Below, piece by piece: positions 50,062 through 61,179 of a DNA stretch of 64,000 nucleotides. The position numbers were made by a program, and so were the translations under genes. Below the pieces are notes generated by a model. The model was not told the origin of the DNA and ran no database searches. It saw nothing but the letters and a program-made list of their open reading frames with translations. Each line of letters opens with the position of its first letter. Positions within the stretch are counted from its first letter, which is position 1. The DNA is from Epithemia pelagica (lineage: Eukaryota; Bacillariophyta; Bacillariophyceae; Surirellales; Surirellaceae): the NCBI GenBank assembly GCA_946965045.2, contig OX337229.1:5766001-5830000 (forward strand), given 5' to 3'.

Positions 50062-51094
50062 GGAGGAATGGGTTGTTGTTGCTTTATTGCTCGTTGGTTG
50101 GTTGGTAGGGTTTTGTTTGTCACGTGCGTGGTGGGATCAGTGTGTCGGACCGTGAGAATTGGCAATCGCTGAAACGCAAGTAGCTACGATTTTGTAGAGG
50201 GTGAAGGATTGGGGGGATGGATTCCGCTGCTGGACTGGAGAGACCAACCACAAGATCGGATGTTGTTGTTATTTGTTTCTCCTTGGATGGATGATACAGT
50301 ATTGGACTCTTTTGCCCAGAGAAGTTTGCACAGTTCCGATTGCTTGATGTGTGATATACTGTGACGGTGAGGTCCTTTGACCGTGGATGACGACGAGAAA
50401 AACGTTTCTCGCTATTAGATAGAAGGTGGATCCTTTTTCTGCTGGATGCGTCATCTACTGATCACGATGAGAGTGTGAACTTTGTTTTCTCGGAAGTTGT
50501 GGAGGCACTTTGTTCGATAGCGATCCAGAACCGGGAGGGGGTTCGTGATCGGATGTCGCACTGGTATCGTCAAGCTATCAAAAGAGGAAAGCATGACGTG
50601 GTATGCGAACGACGGTCGCGAATCTCAAAGATTCCATCTCGATTTCCTAGTTTCGAGAGATAGGCATAGCGGAGTCCCACAAATCACCAGTCACGCAAAG
50701 CTATTCGACGGACAGACGTTCCGGGACACGGATGAGAGCTTCGACGAAGTTCGTGACTCTTCTTTGGGTGGGACCCAGGTACTACTGAGTGGTACAAAAA
50801 CTGCATACCAATATTGAGTATAGCATCTCTTTATGGATCCGAACGCCAAGACGTTCGGCATGATCGCGTGTGGTCTCTCTCTTGGACGCAACTTTTTACA
50901 CCACGAGCACAACCATATCCGCAGCAGCAAGAGAGAAACAAGCGAACAACAATAGAGAGGGAATTGTATACTCTCAAACGCATCGATTCATTGGAGAGGC
51001 AAAAAGAAAACAGTCTTTTTTTCTCTGTCGAGGAAAAGTGGAGGGAAAATCGATTCTTGCGGACCAATTTAGGTGGAAGGAGACGAGCAACAGT
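50062..51094. promoter_or_regulatory. Bidirectional upstream region
   Basis: This 1-kb stretch separates divergent PDZ and ATPase genes. The short ORFs in it look random. The ATPase frame is open from 50870 but has no ATG before 51095. No repeat or RNA gene seen. Confidence 0.4.
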
Positions 51095-54000
51095 ATGGCC
51101 GAGGGTGTGATGGTCGCTCCATCCCCGGAGCAGCAACACGACGATCATCCTTTGGAGGATCCTCGTGCGCTTTCGCCATCGTCTTCTTCTTCGTCATCAT
51201 CCTGGTCCAATGCTTGCAACGACAATCACGACAACAAACTACAAGAAGAAGAAGAAGAAGAAGAAGCATTACAGGCACACTCTCATTCCCCTTCCATGGC
51301 CAAACCACCAGACTCTTGTTCTCGTAGTACAACCACAAACTCCACCAATACAGCCACATCCTCGTCGTCGTCTTCGACGTTGGATGGTTCGTTGATATCT
51401 CGGGAAACTTCGGAACAAAACCATGACCATTTTTCCACAAGCCAACCAAACGAAGCCACTGTTGGTGTGTCCGGAACCGAATTGAATCAGCGAGAAGAAG
51501 AACAAGAAACCAAACCGGAGGCATTCTCGAAACAGCCACACAACGATATTTCGGTGGCAACAACAACACCCAAACAACCACCGCCGTCTTCCAACATGGA
51601 CACCTGGAATCATCATCCTTCGAGGGTTACTTCCGAAACCATGGCTCCGGATGGACCTCAGTTTCGACAAAAGGCCTTGATGATGATGCAAAACCACCCA
51701 CTGGATTCGACCACCACCAACATGACCATGGAAGCATCCTCCTCCGAATCTTCCGCGATGGATGCCGTGACGACGACAACGACGCCGCCGCCGAAACCCA
51801 TGGACGACGAGACTACTCGAACCGCGAAGGAATCACACGGCTCCACTACCTCGTCCATTTATGTCGGCAGCACTCTGTCCAATCCGTGGGTGACCAAGGC
51901 TCGATTGCAAGCTCGAGCTGCTCAAGCCTTGCAACCCTATCAAGAGACCTTGCAAGAAATTTATTGGAATCATTATTATCGTCCCTATTATTACAACAAT
52001 AAAAATGGGAATGCGAAGGAACCTCTTACCATGGAACAAACAATCACCATGGCAGATCCAACGGGGTTGCTGGCACCGCATGACATTCGTTCCCAACCAT
52101 GGCATTCATCACCACCAACGACAAAAACCACAACAACGACTATGACGCCGGAAGCATTTCTACAGGACCGAAATCATCATCATCAGCGTCGTCGCAGCAT
52201 GATTGTCGTATCGGGTCCTCATGGATGTGGCAAACGGACCTTGGTTCAAACCGCCTTGCAACCCTTGGTTGTGGAACAACACAATGGGTATTTGTTACAA
52301 GGTCATTACGATCCACCACCCTTGTCATGTCCGGGAGAATTGCAATGGCAATCCCACAAGACGCTCCAGGGAGGAGGAGGAAGTATCATTCCCTACAGTG
52401 GATTGGTCATGGCCTTTTCCTCCTTTACCGCCCAAGTCATTCAACGTCATTCCGTCAAGGAAGTCCGGCAAGCCATTTTACAGTACGTGAGCAATACCAA
52501 TCCCAATCACCATCAATCCACAAGCAACAACAGTAACAACAATACAGCGGCCAATTTGTCCGTCTTGACCAGCATGATTCCAGCCCTGGAAGGTATTTTG
52601 GAACAGGACATGCCATCTACTCATCTCCAACCATCCACGCAAGGCAGCAGCACCAATTCGTCGTCTTCGGAAGATCCCATTCAACGCTTTGTCTTGGCCT
52701 TTCGCATGTTTGTTCGAGCTATTACCAGTTTGGCACCCGTCGTCTTGGTCTTGCACGAGTTGCAGTGGGCCGATCCCTGTTCCTTGGATTTGCTCACGGG
52801 CATTGTCACGGACCATGGCTCGCCAGCGGATCGACGACCACCCCTCTTGGTGGTGGCCACGTTGGATTGGACGCTCGTGGCGGAGGATTCCTATGTCGCT
52901 CGCAAATTGCGAGAATTGGAACAACCGGCTGTCGTCGAACCTCCGACTGTCCTGCCATCGTCGTCGTCGAACAGTCGAGACAAGGAAGAAGAAAAAGAGG
53001 GCCAGGCAATGCTTTCGAGTATTCATACCGTGGAATTGTGTGGAGGACAAGAATGTTCTTTGCTGGACTCGACCAACCGTGAATCGAGTAAGAATTCCGA
53101 GGACGTGTTGTGGTTCCGCGAATGGTTGGCGCAAGCCTTGGAAATGGACAATGCCGATCATGCCGAAACCTTGCAGCGATTGATGCGATTGTTGCCTCAA
53201 CATGTACCGGCCGGGAATTGGTTTTTGGTCATGGAATTTGTGCACTTTTTGCAAGAATCCGACTTGCTCTTTTACCGACCCTTTTCGCCCAATCAGGGTC
53301 GTTGGGAATTGGCCAGTCCCGAAGAACTCAATGTCGTCTTGGCCCATCTTCAAGACCATCCCGGAGAATTTTTGGTGGACAAGCTACAGCATCAATTATC
53401 GCCGCCGACCAAGCAAGTCTTGATGGTGGCAGCCTGTTTGGGGAGTCGAGTCAATGTCCGGATCCTGGAATGGATTTTGGGTGCCAATGTGGCGGAGCAG
53501 TTGGACGAGTTGGAAGAACGGGGATGGTTGGCGCGCAACAAACTGGATGAATTGCCCTCCACCTGTTGTCCCGACCATAATCCAAAGCTGGCGGCGACGA
53601 CGACTACAACACCGACCTGTCGCAAAGCTTGGCAATCCCATGAAGCCTATACCTTTGAACACATGGCGGTGCGAGAAGCAGCACAAGCCTTGATTGCACG
53701 GTCATCCACCTCCAAACTGTTCAGTTCGAGCGGTGGGTTGAGTGTGGGTCACGATAGTATTTCGTCACCACGATCCGACAGCAGCAGCAGCAAATCTAGC
53801 TTGGAACTCTTTCATTTGGAAATTGGACGCAAATTGTGGAAGAAATTATCCTCCTTATCGGACAATGACGATGCATTGTCCCAACATGTCTTTGTTGTCT
53901 TGTCCCAAATGTCCATTGGACGACAATGGATTACCAATGAAAAAGAATGCGTCGCGACCGCCACACTGTGTCTGTTGGCAGGTCAAAAGGCGGCCCGATC

Positions 54001-55963
54001 CAGTACCTTTCGAACGGCCGCTGTCTATTTGAAAATGGGACTGGAACTCTTGTACAATAACAGCCATCGACAAAAACATCGTTCGAGCAGCAGGAGCAAC
54101 AACAACAACAACAGTAGCATGAACCTCATGCCGGATGATGAACGGGAACAACAAGAACAATTGGCCAAAGGAAATTACTGTATTGTCCACAGCCGGTGTT
54201 GGAGAGACCATTACGATTTGTCCTTGGCCTTGCATTCTGCGGCGGCCGAAATGACCATGGCCAGTGCTGATTTTGACGCCACCAATCTGTACATTGAATG
54301 CGTATTGGAAAATGCTCAATCGTTGGACGACAAAGTACAGGCCTATACGACCAAAATGTTGACACTGAGTCAACAAGATCAGCACAATGAATGCATTGAT
54401 CTCGGTATTTGGCTCTTGAAGCAATGGGGAGAAACCTTTCCCAGTCGAATGTGTATGGCTCATTTGGGCCAAGAAATGAGGTCGGTGGAGCGGTTGCTCC
54501 GGAATAAGAGCAATGAACAAATCTTGCGCATGCCCTCCCTGACCGATGCCAACAAGTTGCGAGCACTCCAAGTTTTGGGATTCATGATGATGCCGACTCT
54601 GTCGTATCGACCCAAGATGTCTCCCTTTGTCATGTTGAAAATGATGAAGATCACCCTGCAACATGGTTTGAGTGTGTTTGCTTCCAGTGCGTTTGGTGTC
54701 TATGGCATGTTGTGCATTTGTTTGTATTGCAATGTCGAAAAGGCGACACGGTTTGCCGATTTAGCCTTGATCTTGTTGGATCGGTATGCCATGATGGAAT
54801 ACATGCCGCGCGTCCACGCTGCAGTCTATGGGTGCGTTCATGCATGGACGAAACCCATCCAAACGGCACTGGAACCCTTGTTGCATGCGCATCGGGTGGG
54901 AATGCAGATTGGAGATGCGGAGTATGGAGGATTGTGTGCCAATCTCTATTGCTTTTATGCCATGGACAGTGGCTGTAATCTTGGTGTAATTCAACGGGAA
55001 TGGAATGGATTCAAGGAATCCTTAGTGACGGCCAAACAAGCAGCTCTACTTCGCATGGTTTCGCCGTTTATGCAAAGCATTCATCACCTCATGGGTTTGA
55101 CCGACGATCCTTTGGCATCCAAGGGAGATTTGCTCGATTTTGATGAGTTTGAGCGAGCCTGTATGCAACGAGGAGCCTTTCTGGGCATTTGCTCGGTTCG
55201 GACCTGTCGCATGCAGCTGGCCTATATCTTTGGAGATATTGACATGGCGGAACGGTTCTTTCTGACCTTTCAGGACGTGATGCTTACACCACCAACCTTT
55301 GAACGTGCGACCTATGTGTTCTACATTGGTGTCGTGGCGGTTGCCATTGCCCGCAAGGAACTGGAAGAACAGGGAGGAAATTCGACGAGGAATCAAGGGA
55401 CAAAAGGCAAACGCTATTGGAGCAAACATCGGAACTGGAAGAACGCCAAACAGGCGGAAAAAATGCTCATGCGATATGCTCGGTCCTCTCCTGTGAATTG
55501 TTTGGACAAGTCCCACTTACTCCAAGCCGAGCTGTCGTCTTTACAAGGCGATCATTGCAAGGCGTATGAAAAGTACTTGATTGCCATTGCCCTGTCGGCC
55601 GAGAATGGTCATCTTATGATTCATGCGCTCAGCAATGAACTTTTGGCCCGGCATTTGCTGCGAATCACGTCAACGGCGGCTGGATACTCATCATCGACCT
55701 CCTTTTCGAGGCGAGGTCTGTTTGGTCAATCGGGATCCTTGTGGTCGTCCTCGTCGGCGTCCTCCTCGTCCTTTTCCAGTGCGAGAATCCGTGACCAAAC
55801 ACAAAAGGCCAAGGAATGCTTGGAACGTGCTATTCGATCGTACCAAGACTGGGGTGGAATGGCCGTGGTACGAAAACTTCAATCCGAGTTTGCCTCCATG
55901 CTGGGGACTGCGGAAGACCACAACAGCAAGGACACAACGAGTAGTAGTCGATCAAGATTGTGA
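51095..55963 (+). CDS. Large P-loop ATPase (AAA_16/STAND type) with helical-repeat C-terminus
   Basis: The first ATG is 51095, giving 1622 aa. The N-terminal 330 residues are disordered (Ser, Gln, Thr, His). A Walker A motif GPHGCGKRT lies at about 374-382 and a Walker B VVLVLHELQWADP at about 548-560; the His-Glu-x-x-x-Ala-Asp step is typical of AAA_16 ATPases found in signalling ATPases of the STAND group. After the ATPase core come winged-helix-like and then alpha-helical segments (about 880-1600) that resemble TPR-type repeats, with repeated Ala/Leu/Tyr helices. Such proteins usually act as switches in signalling. No kinase or cyclase domain is visible. The C-terminus is Ser-rich. Confidence 0.75.
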   Translation: MAEGVMVAPSPEQQHDDHPLEDPRALSPSSSSSSSSWSNACNDNHDNKLQEEEEEEEALQAHSHSPSMAKPPDSCSRSTTTNSTNTATSSSSSSTLDGSLISRETSEQNHDHFSTSQPNEATVGVSGTELNQREEEQETKPEAFSKQPHNDISVATTTPKQPPPSSNMDTWNHHPSRVTSETMAPDGPQFRQKALMMMQNHPLDSTTTNMTMEASSSESSAMDAVTTTTTPPPKPMDDETTRTAKESHGSTTSSIYVGSTLSNPWVTKARLQARAAQALQPYQETLQEIYWNHYYRPYYYNNKNGNAKEPLTMEQTITMADPTGLLAPHDIRSQPWHSSPPTTKTTTTTMTPEAFLQDRNHHHQRRRSMIVVSGPHGCGKRTLVQTALQPLVVEQHNGYLLQGHYDPPPLSCPGELQWQSHKTLQGGGGSIIPYSGLVMAFSSFTAQVIQRHSVKEVRQAILQYVSNTNPNHHQSTSNNSNNNTAANLSVLTSMIPALEGILEQDMPSTHLQPSTQGSSTNSSSSEDPIQRFVLAFRMFVRAITSLAPVVLVLHELQWADPCSLDLLTGIVTDHGSPADRRPPLLVVATLDWTLVAEDSYVARKLRELEQPAVVEPPTVLPSSSSNSRDKEEEKEGQAMLSSIHTVELCGGQECSLLDSTNRESSKNSEDVLWFREWLAQALEMDNADHAETLQRLMRLLPQHVPAGNWFLVMEFVHFLQESDLLFYRPFSPNQGRWELASPEELNVVLAHLQDHPGEFLVDKLQHQLSPPTKQVLMVAACLGSRVNVRILEWILGANVAEQLDELEERGWLARNKLDELPSTCCPDHNPKLAATTTTTPTCRKAWQSHEAYTFEHMAVREAAQALIARSSTSKLFSSSGGLSVGHDSISSPRSDSSSSKSSLELFHLEIGRKLWKKLSSLSDNDDALSQHVFVVLSQMSIGRQWITNEKECVATATLCLLAGQKAARSSTFRTAAVYLKMGLELLYNNSHRQKHRSSSRSNNNNNSSMNLMPDDEREQQEQLAKGNYCIVHSRCWRDHYDLSLALHSAAAEMTMASADFDATNLYIECVLENAQSLDDKVQAYTTKMLTLSQQDQHNECIDLGIWLLKQWGETFPSRMCMAHLGQEMRSVERLLRNKSNEQILRMPSLTDANKLRALQVLGFMMMPTLSYRPKMSPFVMLKMMKITLQHGLSVFASSAFGVYGMLCICLYCNVEKATRFADLALILLDRYAMMEYMPRVHAAVYGCVHAWTKPIQTALEPLLHAHRVGMQIGDAEYGGLCANLYCFYAMDSGCNLGVIQREWNGFKESLVTAKQAALLRMVSPFMQSIHHLMGLTDDPLASKGDLLDFDEFERACMQRGAFLGICSVRTCRMQLAYIFGDIDMAERFFLTFQDVMLTPPTFERATYVFYIGVVAVAIARKELEEQGGNSTRNQGTKGKRYWSKHRNWKNAKQAEKMLMRYARSSPVNCLDKSHLLQAELSSLQGDHCKAYEKYLIAIALSAENGHLMIHALSNELLARHLLRITSTAAGYSSSTSFSRRGLFGQSGSLWSSSSASSSSFSSARIRDQTQKAKECLERAIRSYQDWGGMAVVRKLQSEFASMLGTAEDHNSKDTTSSSRSRL

Positions 55964-56281
55964 ATCTGTCTGGGTTTGGGTACGGAAGCGTGACCGGTTT
56001 GTACAGGTTATAATTAATTACATCCATTTTTGCATTGTCCAGAAAAAGAAAAAGAAGAAAGTGCCATGGAATCCGTTCCATGAGGTCTATTTTGTTAGAG
56101 CATCATATTCGTGTCATAAGTCGTCTCTGTATTAGCATATAAGGGAGTATAAAACTCCTATCTTTTACGCCATGGTTCGGCCTCTGGCCTGCTCGTATTA
56201 CAATAGATGCAGATAAACCCGAAAGGACTCGACACCGGGAATTGTTAACCAACGCTAGCCACTACAACCCAGTGAGGTCTG
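55964..56281. other. Intergenic region between convergent genes
   Basis: Short spacer with the 3' ends of the ATPase and a membrane protein gene. An A-rich run lies near 56041-56061. Nothing else is evident. Confidence 0.5.
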
Positions 56282-57190
56282 TCACCGACCACGAGCCACA
56301 AGCGAAACGGACAAATAGGGTTCCTCCGAACGGTCCCCCTCCACCTCCTCCACAGTATTAGTAGCCATTGGATCCGACGCCGCTGTTGCTGCTCTCCGCC
56401 TGTATTCATGTAGTTGAAACTGCTGCTCGTCAATGGCCACAAGAAAAAGACCGTGCAGGAGGACGGCTAAATAGCCCACAAAGATGCTGGCCAATCGCAC
56501 GGCAATCCAAATTTCGTGCAATTGCGGCGCGGCCGGATCGTGCGAATCCAAGGCATAGGAAACAGTGGCGCCCAGCACGCTAACGAATCGACAGTACTCG
56601 ATGCCAATGAGAATGTCCAATAGAGCAAAGGATGAGAATGGTGATGAAGCCAGGTCACCACCAGACGATCGATTGGACTCGATCCTCCTATAGAGGCGCA
56701 GATTCTGGATGAGGGGGAAGAATACCACTGCATCGCCGGCTCTCTTGAGAGCCCAGAATTGTGGGGCCACGTTTGTCGTTAGAAAGATGGCTGTGCAGTC
56801 TAGAAGCAGAATAGCATACAGCCAGCCCTGTAAATCTTTACCAGGAACAATATTGATCTTTGTAGCCAAGTATCGTTGGAGCAAGAATGGCGTGCAAAGC
56901 TTGAGGAAACAAAACAGGACACTCTCCATGCCCACCCAGAAATAGTAAAAGTTTCCAACACCACCACTGCCTGATCCGGCGGAGAAGCGACGATCTTCGA
57001 AAGCAAAGCATCGTAGCGTTAAGGTACAGGTAACGGCGAAAAGACACTGCCGAAAGGGACGCGACAAATCGCCCGAAAACAGAGACCGGTCGCGAGGATC
57101 AACGCTAGGAGTGAACAAGGCTATCGTGATGCAAATGAGAAACCAAGCTTGCGCTATGGCAAACACATGACTCTGGTTATCGTTCGCCAT
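56282..57190 (-). CDS. Multi-pass membrane protein, unknown
   Basis: The 302-aa ORF starts at ATG 57188-57190 and has about seven hydrophobic segments: near residues 10-27, 48-60, 82-105, 121-137, 145-160, 190-210 and 228-252. Loops are short and hold Arg/Lys pairs (QNLRLYRR). The C-terminus is a soluble acidic tail. The number and spacing of helices suggest a transporter or receptor-like fold, but I recognise no signature. It is divergent from a glycosyltransferase gene with only about 100 bp between the starts. Confidence 0.6.
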   Translation of the reverse strand: MANDNQSHVFAIAQAWFLICITIALFTPSVDPRDRSLFSGDLSRPFRQCLFAVTCTLTLRCFAFEDRRFSAGSGSGGVGNFYYFWVGMESVLFCFLKLCTPFLLQRYLATKINIVPGKDLQGWLYAILLLDCTAIFLTTNVAPQFWALKRAGDAVVFFPLIQNLRLYRRIESNRSSGGDLASSPFSSFALLDILIGIEYCRFVSVLGATVSYALDSHDPAAPQLHEIWIAVRLASIFVGYLAVLLHGLFLVAIDEQQFQLHEYRRRAATAASDPMATNTVEEVEGDRSEEPYLSVSLVARGR

Positions 57191-57293
57191 GGTTCTTTCT
57201 CTTTACGGACGGAAGAGGGAGAGAGAGAAAAGATGTCTCATCAAAAGTCATCAATAAAACCCTCTATGTCTATGTGCCTCTGCGCACAGAGCT

Positions 57294-59126
57294 ATGTGCC
57301 CATTTCATCGATGTACGCCTCGGGGCGGATTTTTCTGCCCCGTACTCTCACTTTGTTTCCCCATGGTGAAGGTCGTTCGTCGTCACCGTCGTCGTCCTCC
57401 TCAGGACCACCACAATCGAGGCGATGGTGGCCGTTCCTTTTTGTCGTCATTATCGTCGTCGACTCGTGTTATTTGGGTCATGGCCAGTCTTCGAATGGTG
57501 ATTCATTGGATCTGGAACAATTTGTGGAATATCGTCCTGGGGTGGACCGTACTCGGGTTGCTTGCCTCGATGCAGGACCATCCTGACCATGCAGTTGCAA
57601 CGACGACAATCCTGACACGGACCAACCATTCGTTGGCAAGCGTTGCACCACAAAAACAACAAGATGAAGCAACCACTAGGAACAACGATGTACGAGCCTC
57701 CTTCCATGGTGAAGATTCGACCAGGACCACAACTCCCACCACGAGAAACATGGCAAACCAATCGGTGGCTGCTGGACACCGCCAACAACAAGACCAACAA
57801 GAAGAACCATTGCCCAAAATTGCCTATGTGGTAACCGTCACGAGTTGTGGAAGCAATTCCAATGCCACCACCACCACGAACGGCGCAGCCCATGCCTTTG
57901 AAATTGCCGAAGGAGCAGCCGTCTTGGCCCATTCCATTCATGTGCAACATCAACGACAACGACACAACTCCAGTCAACACGATCGTTATAGGGATTACGA
58001 TTTGGTGGTCTTGCATCCGCCCGAAGCACAATCCTGTGTGTCGGTCTTGGCCGAATTGGGCTTTACCACACAGTTGGAACGACCCGTCTTTGTCCAGGTG
58101 GAGGACATTCAAGGAGACTTTTTGCGGTCCACGATTCGCACCAGTGGATGTTGCGGGGAACGAGAATTGCTCAAATTGGAAGCCTACAGTTTGACACACT
58201 ATTCGGCGGTTGTACTCTTGGATTTGGATTGTTTACTGTTGCAACCACTCTTTGCCCTGTTTGATTTTTTGCTCTACCACACTCCCTTGCCATCCTCCCA
58301 TTTGCAATGGCCCAACTACGAATCCGAAGCGCCACCCGTCGCTTCCACGACCCATGCCACGGACGACGACACGGTCTCCTTGTTGTATACCTTGGATTAT
58401 TCCATGGTAGCTCCGATGCGACGCATGAAACCCATGCAAGGAGGATTCTTGGTCCTAAGACCCGACATTGAAATTTATCGCGAGTTGCAACACTTGGTAG
58501 TCGTGGGCGATTATCGGCAACGGGGTGGATGGGGTGGCCAAACGGGCAAGTATTGGGGTGGCCATACCGTTCAAGGTCTCTTGCCCTACTATTACTTTGT
58601 CTGGCAATACCAACAACAAGAGCAAGAAAAAGAAAAACAACATAATTCATCATTACCCATTCAACAACCAGACGACCACAAGAACAAGAACGGTACAGTC
58701 ACTCCGTCAGCACAGCAACCACCATCACCACGACGCCGATCGTTGAAACGCGCCGTGGAATTGAATCGATGCATGTACAACAACATGGCGCAAAATCCCC
58801 GCACCAACGACGGTCAGTGCTTTGTGCCGCATCAAGAGCCGTGTCACGATTGTCGACTCTGGAATGTCTCGCAGATTGTCTCGACGCATTTTACCAATTG
58901 TCAAAAACCCTGGCATTGTCAACGAGCCTTGCAATCCAATGCACTCTGTCGCGCCTTGCATGAAGCATGGTTTCGAGTGCGATCGCAAATGGAACAAGGG
59001 TGGGGACGATCGGGATGGGGATCGGCACCCACATGGGCCGATGTCCATCATTTTTATGGCTATTGTCGTCGACGAGGCATTCAAGGCTATGAATATATTG
59101 CTCGACCCTATGGTCAACCCGTCTAA
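57294..59126 (+). CDS. GT8-like glycosyltransferase, type II membrane protein
   Basis: The ORF starts at ATG 57294 (610 aa); a second ATG at 57363 is an alternative. A basic N-terminus and a hydrophobic segment (about residues 73-92) fit a Golgi type II anchor, followed by a Thr/Gln-rich stem. The catalytic region starts at about 176 (PKIAYVVTVTSC) and contains a DxD-type motif, VVLLDLDCLLLQPL (D310-x-D312), that binds nucleotide-sugar and manganese in GT8 glycogenin- and galactinol-type enzymes. A later MQGGFLVLRPD step also fits that family. Cys-rich C-terminal sequence (CQRALQSNALC) follows a Pro/Ser-rich insert. The sugar and acceptor cannot be told. Confidence 0.7.
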   Translation: MCPFHRCTPRGGFFCPVLSLCFPMVKVVRRHRRRPPQDHHNRGDGGRSFLSSLSSSTRVIWVMASLRMVIHWIWNNLWNIVLGWTVLGLLASMQDHPDHAVATTTILTRTNHSLASVAPQKQQDEATTRNNDVRASFHGEDSTRTTTPTTRNMANQSVAAGHRQQQDQQEEPLPKIAYVVTVTSCGSNSNATTTTNGAAHAFEIAEGAAVLAHSIHVQHQRQRHNSSQHDRYRDYDLVVLHPPEAQSCVSVLAELGFTTQLERPVFVQVEDIQGDFLRSTIRTSGCCGERELLKLEAYSLTHYSAVVLLDLDCLLLQPLFALFDFLLYHTPLPSSHLQWPNYESEAPPVASTTHATDDDTVSLLYTLDYSMVAPMRRMKPMQGGFLVLRPDIEIYRELQHLVVVGDYRQRGGWGGQTGKYWGGHTVQGLLPYYYFVWQYQQQEQEKEKQHNSSLPIQQPDDHKNKNGTVTPSAQQPPSPRRRSLKRAVELNRCMYNNMAQNPRTNDGQCFVPHQEPCHDCRLWNVSQIVSTHFTNCQKPWHCQRALQSNALCRALHEAWFRVRSQMEQGWGRSGWGSAPTWADVHHFYGYCRRRGIQGYEYIARPYGQPV

Positions 59127-59838
59127 CACGAACAAAGTGGCTTGGAGTTTCTGGAATGACGCGCATTCATGGATTGCAGCCATGGATTGTGGACGAACTG
59201 AAACACGCCGAAACGTTCTAAAAGATGCAGAGAAAAGATTCCGCACAAGCATCCAGAAACGGAGATATGATGGAAACCCAACTCCTGGTTTGCAACAAAG
59301 GCCAGGAAAGTCGGCATCATGGTCAACCTCAGGGAGCACACGAAGCAGCAAACATCTCAATGCCGTTCTACATTGCCCAAAAAATTAACCACCGTGACCT
59401 ATCGTCGGGTGGTGGTTGCAACCAATCCCAATGATTGTGCCGTGTGTGTGTGAGGTGTCAGTCGTGGGCAAAGAGGATGAGTTGAAATTCACCAAAGAGT
59501 CGAAAGGGGCCAAGACCGCGCTGAACGAGTGCATCGTCCACTGTAGCATGGCACAGATAGGTATAGTTGTTCTTCCAGGCCATAATTCTGGGCTACCAAC
59601 CATGGCGTTCTCTTTTCCAGTTCAAGAGGAGCCATGGAAAAGTCGGGAGTTTCCATACTTTTCCTTCAACATGCGCTACCTATTCTTTGTCTTTGAAGAT
59701 GATATTCCAAATAATAGTACTATACTGTTATGAACGAAGGGACTTGGCTTTGAACAAGGCCAAACAGAGGACAAATATACATCGTCCTCATCCCATGGGG
59801 GCTTCAATTTCCTCAGGGCATCCGTTCAAGGGGTGCGC
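59127..59838. other. Intergenic region between convergent genes
   Basis: It holds small ORFs on both strands with no recognisable features, so I call none of them. The 3' ends of the glycosyltransferase and the secreted protein genes must lie here. Confidence 0.4.
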
Positions 59839-61179
59839 TTAGTATGAAATTTCAATTTCTCGCAGATAGTAGCCATTCTCTCCGGCAGTTTCCTTAATGG
59901 AGCCCTTGGCACCTTCAAACTGACCGGTTCCGCCGGTAATGACATAGTGTCCAACGTCTTCTCCAGCGCCCTTGTGGAAGCCGGAAAAGGCCAACTTGCC
60001 ATGGCAATCATACAAGTTGATGTAGGTTCCTTCGCAATGCCAGTATTCATCGTCATTCACTCGTTCACAGAGTTGCACGTCAAAGGCAACTTCTTGGTCC
60101 CGGTCGTAGGCATCGAGTACTTGGTCGACAAAGGACAATCGAACTCCCATCTTTCCAGACAAGCCACTAACATCTACCACCTTGGTACCATCTGGTTCCA
60201 AGCCAGGTCCTTCCCATCGTTGAGCAATCTTGAAGGTACCGGCACATTTGGGGAGGGGCACATAGGGTTTGGCCGTGGGCTTGTCGGTGGGCTCTGGGGT
60301 GACGGGTTTGGGTGTGGGAGCTGGTTCGACTGGTTTTGCGGTGGGAGCAGGAGTGGTCGGCTTGGGAGTAGGTTTGGTGGTAGGGGCAGGAGTGGTTGGC
60401 TTGGTAGTAGGGGCAGGGGTTGGCTTGGGCGTGGGTTTGGGAGTTGGCTTGGTGGTAGGGGCAGGCGTAGGCTTGGGTGTTGGTTTGGCAGTTGGCTTGG
60501 CCGTAGGAGCAGGGGTAGGCTTGGGTGTTGGTTTGGCAGTTGGCTTGGCCGTAGGATGAGGCGTAGGCTTGGCGGTAGGGGCAGCCGTAGGATGAGGGGT
60601 CGGTTTGGGTGTTGGTTTGAGAGTGGGAGCCGGTGTGTAGCCTTTGCCCTGCAAGAATACACAAAATGGCATTCAAACGAACAAGAGATAAAAATAAATG
60701 CGTGAGATACCAATCGTTCCAGTCAACTATCGTGCGCATCCATTCACCACACGGATCTCTTCGTACCTTTCCTTTGCCGTTGTAATAGTAATATTCGTAT
60801 CCCTTGCCCTTGGCCTGTAGTCATAAAAGAGAGAGTTGCTATGGTGTGAGAAAAGTTCCATGCCACGCTCTGACGATTGGACTGTCATTCATCAAGATGC
60901 ACAGGAAGCATACCTTCTCCTTCTTTCCTCCTTTTCCTTTACCACTTTTATATCCTTTTCCTTTTCCTTTGGCCTCGTACTGTAGTCAAATAATCCAAGT
61001 AACGGGTGTGAGAGAAGACATCGGATACGACACAAAGTGAAGTGTCATGTTTTGGTCGAGAATCCGACACTGACCTCGAGGGTACGCTCTTCTTCGGGGT
61101 TGGCGATTGTTCGGGCGTTGACAGTCGTCAAGCCTTGGAGGACAAGGAGCGCAAGGGTAGCAACAATTGAGGTCTTCAT
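59839..61179 (-). CDS. Secreted protein with Gly-Lys and Pro-Thr repeats and a dirigent/AOC-like C-terminal barrel
   Basis: Four exons fit: 61179-61075, 60979-60914, 60814-60767 and 60648-59839 (342 aa). All three introns are phase 0 with CAG acceptors and GTCAGT, GTATGC and GTACGA donors. Exon 1 is a clean signal peptide plus a short acidic stretch (MKTSIVATLALLVLQGLTT). Exons 2 and 3 encode GKGKGY/K-rich modules. Exon 4 begins with about 100 residues of KPTPKPT repeats. The last 130 residues (CAGTFKIAQRWEGPGL to the stop) have strands and GTGQFEGAKG, a pattern of the allene oxide cyclase/dirigent barrel. The product is probably extracellular; a link to silica or mucilage is speculative. Confidence 0.7.

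Noticed and set aside
58725-59360. A 211-codon minus-strand ORF at the 3' end of the glycosyltransferase gene.
   Set aside because: It is mostly antisense to the glycosyltransferase coding region and has no recognisable features.
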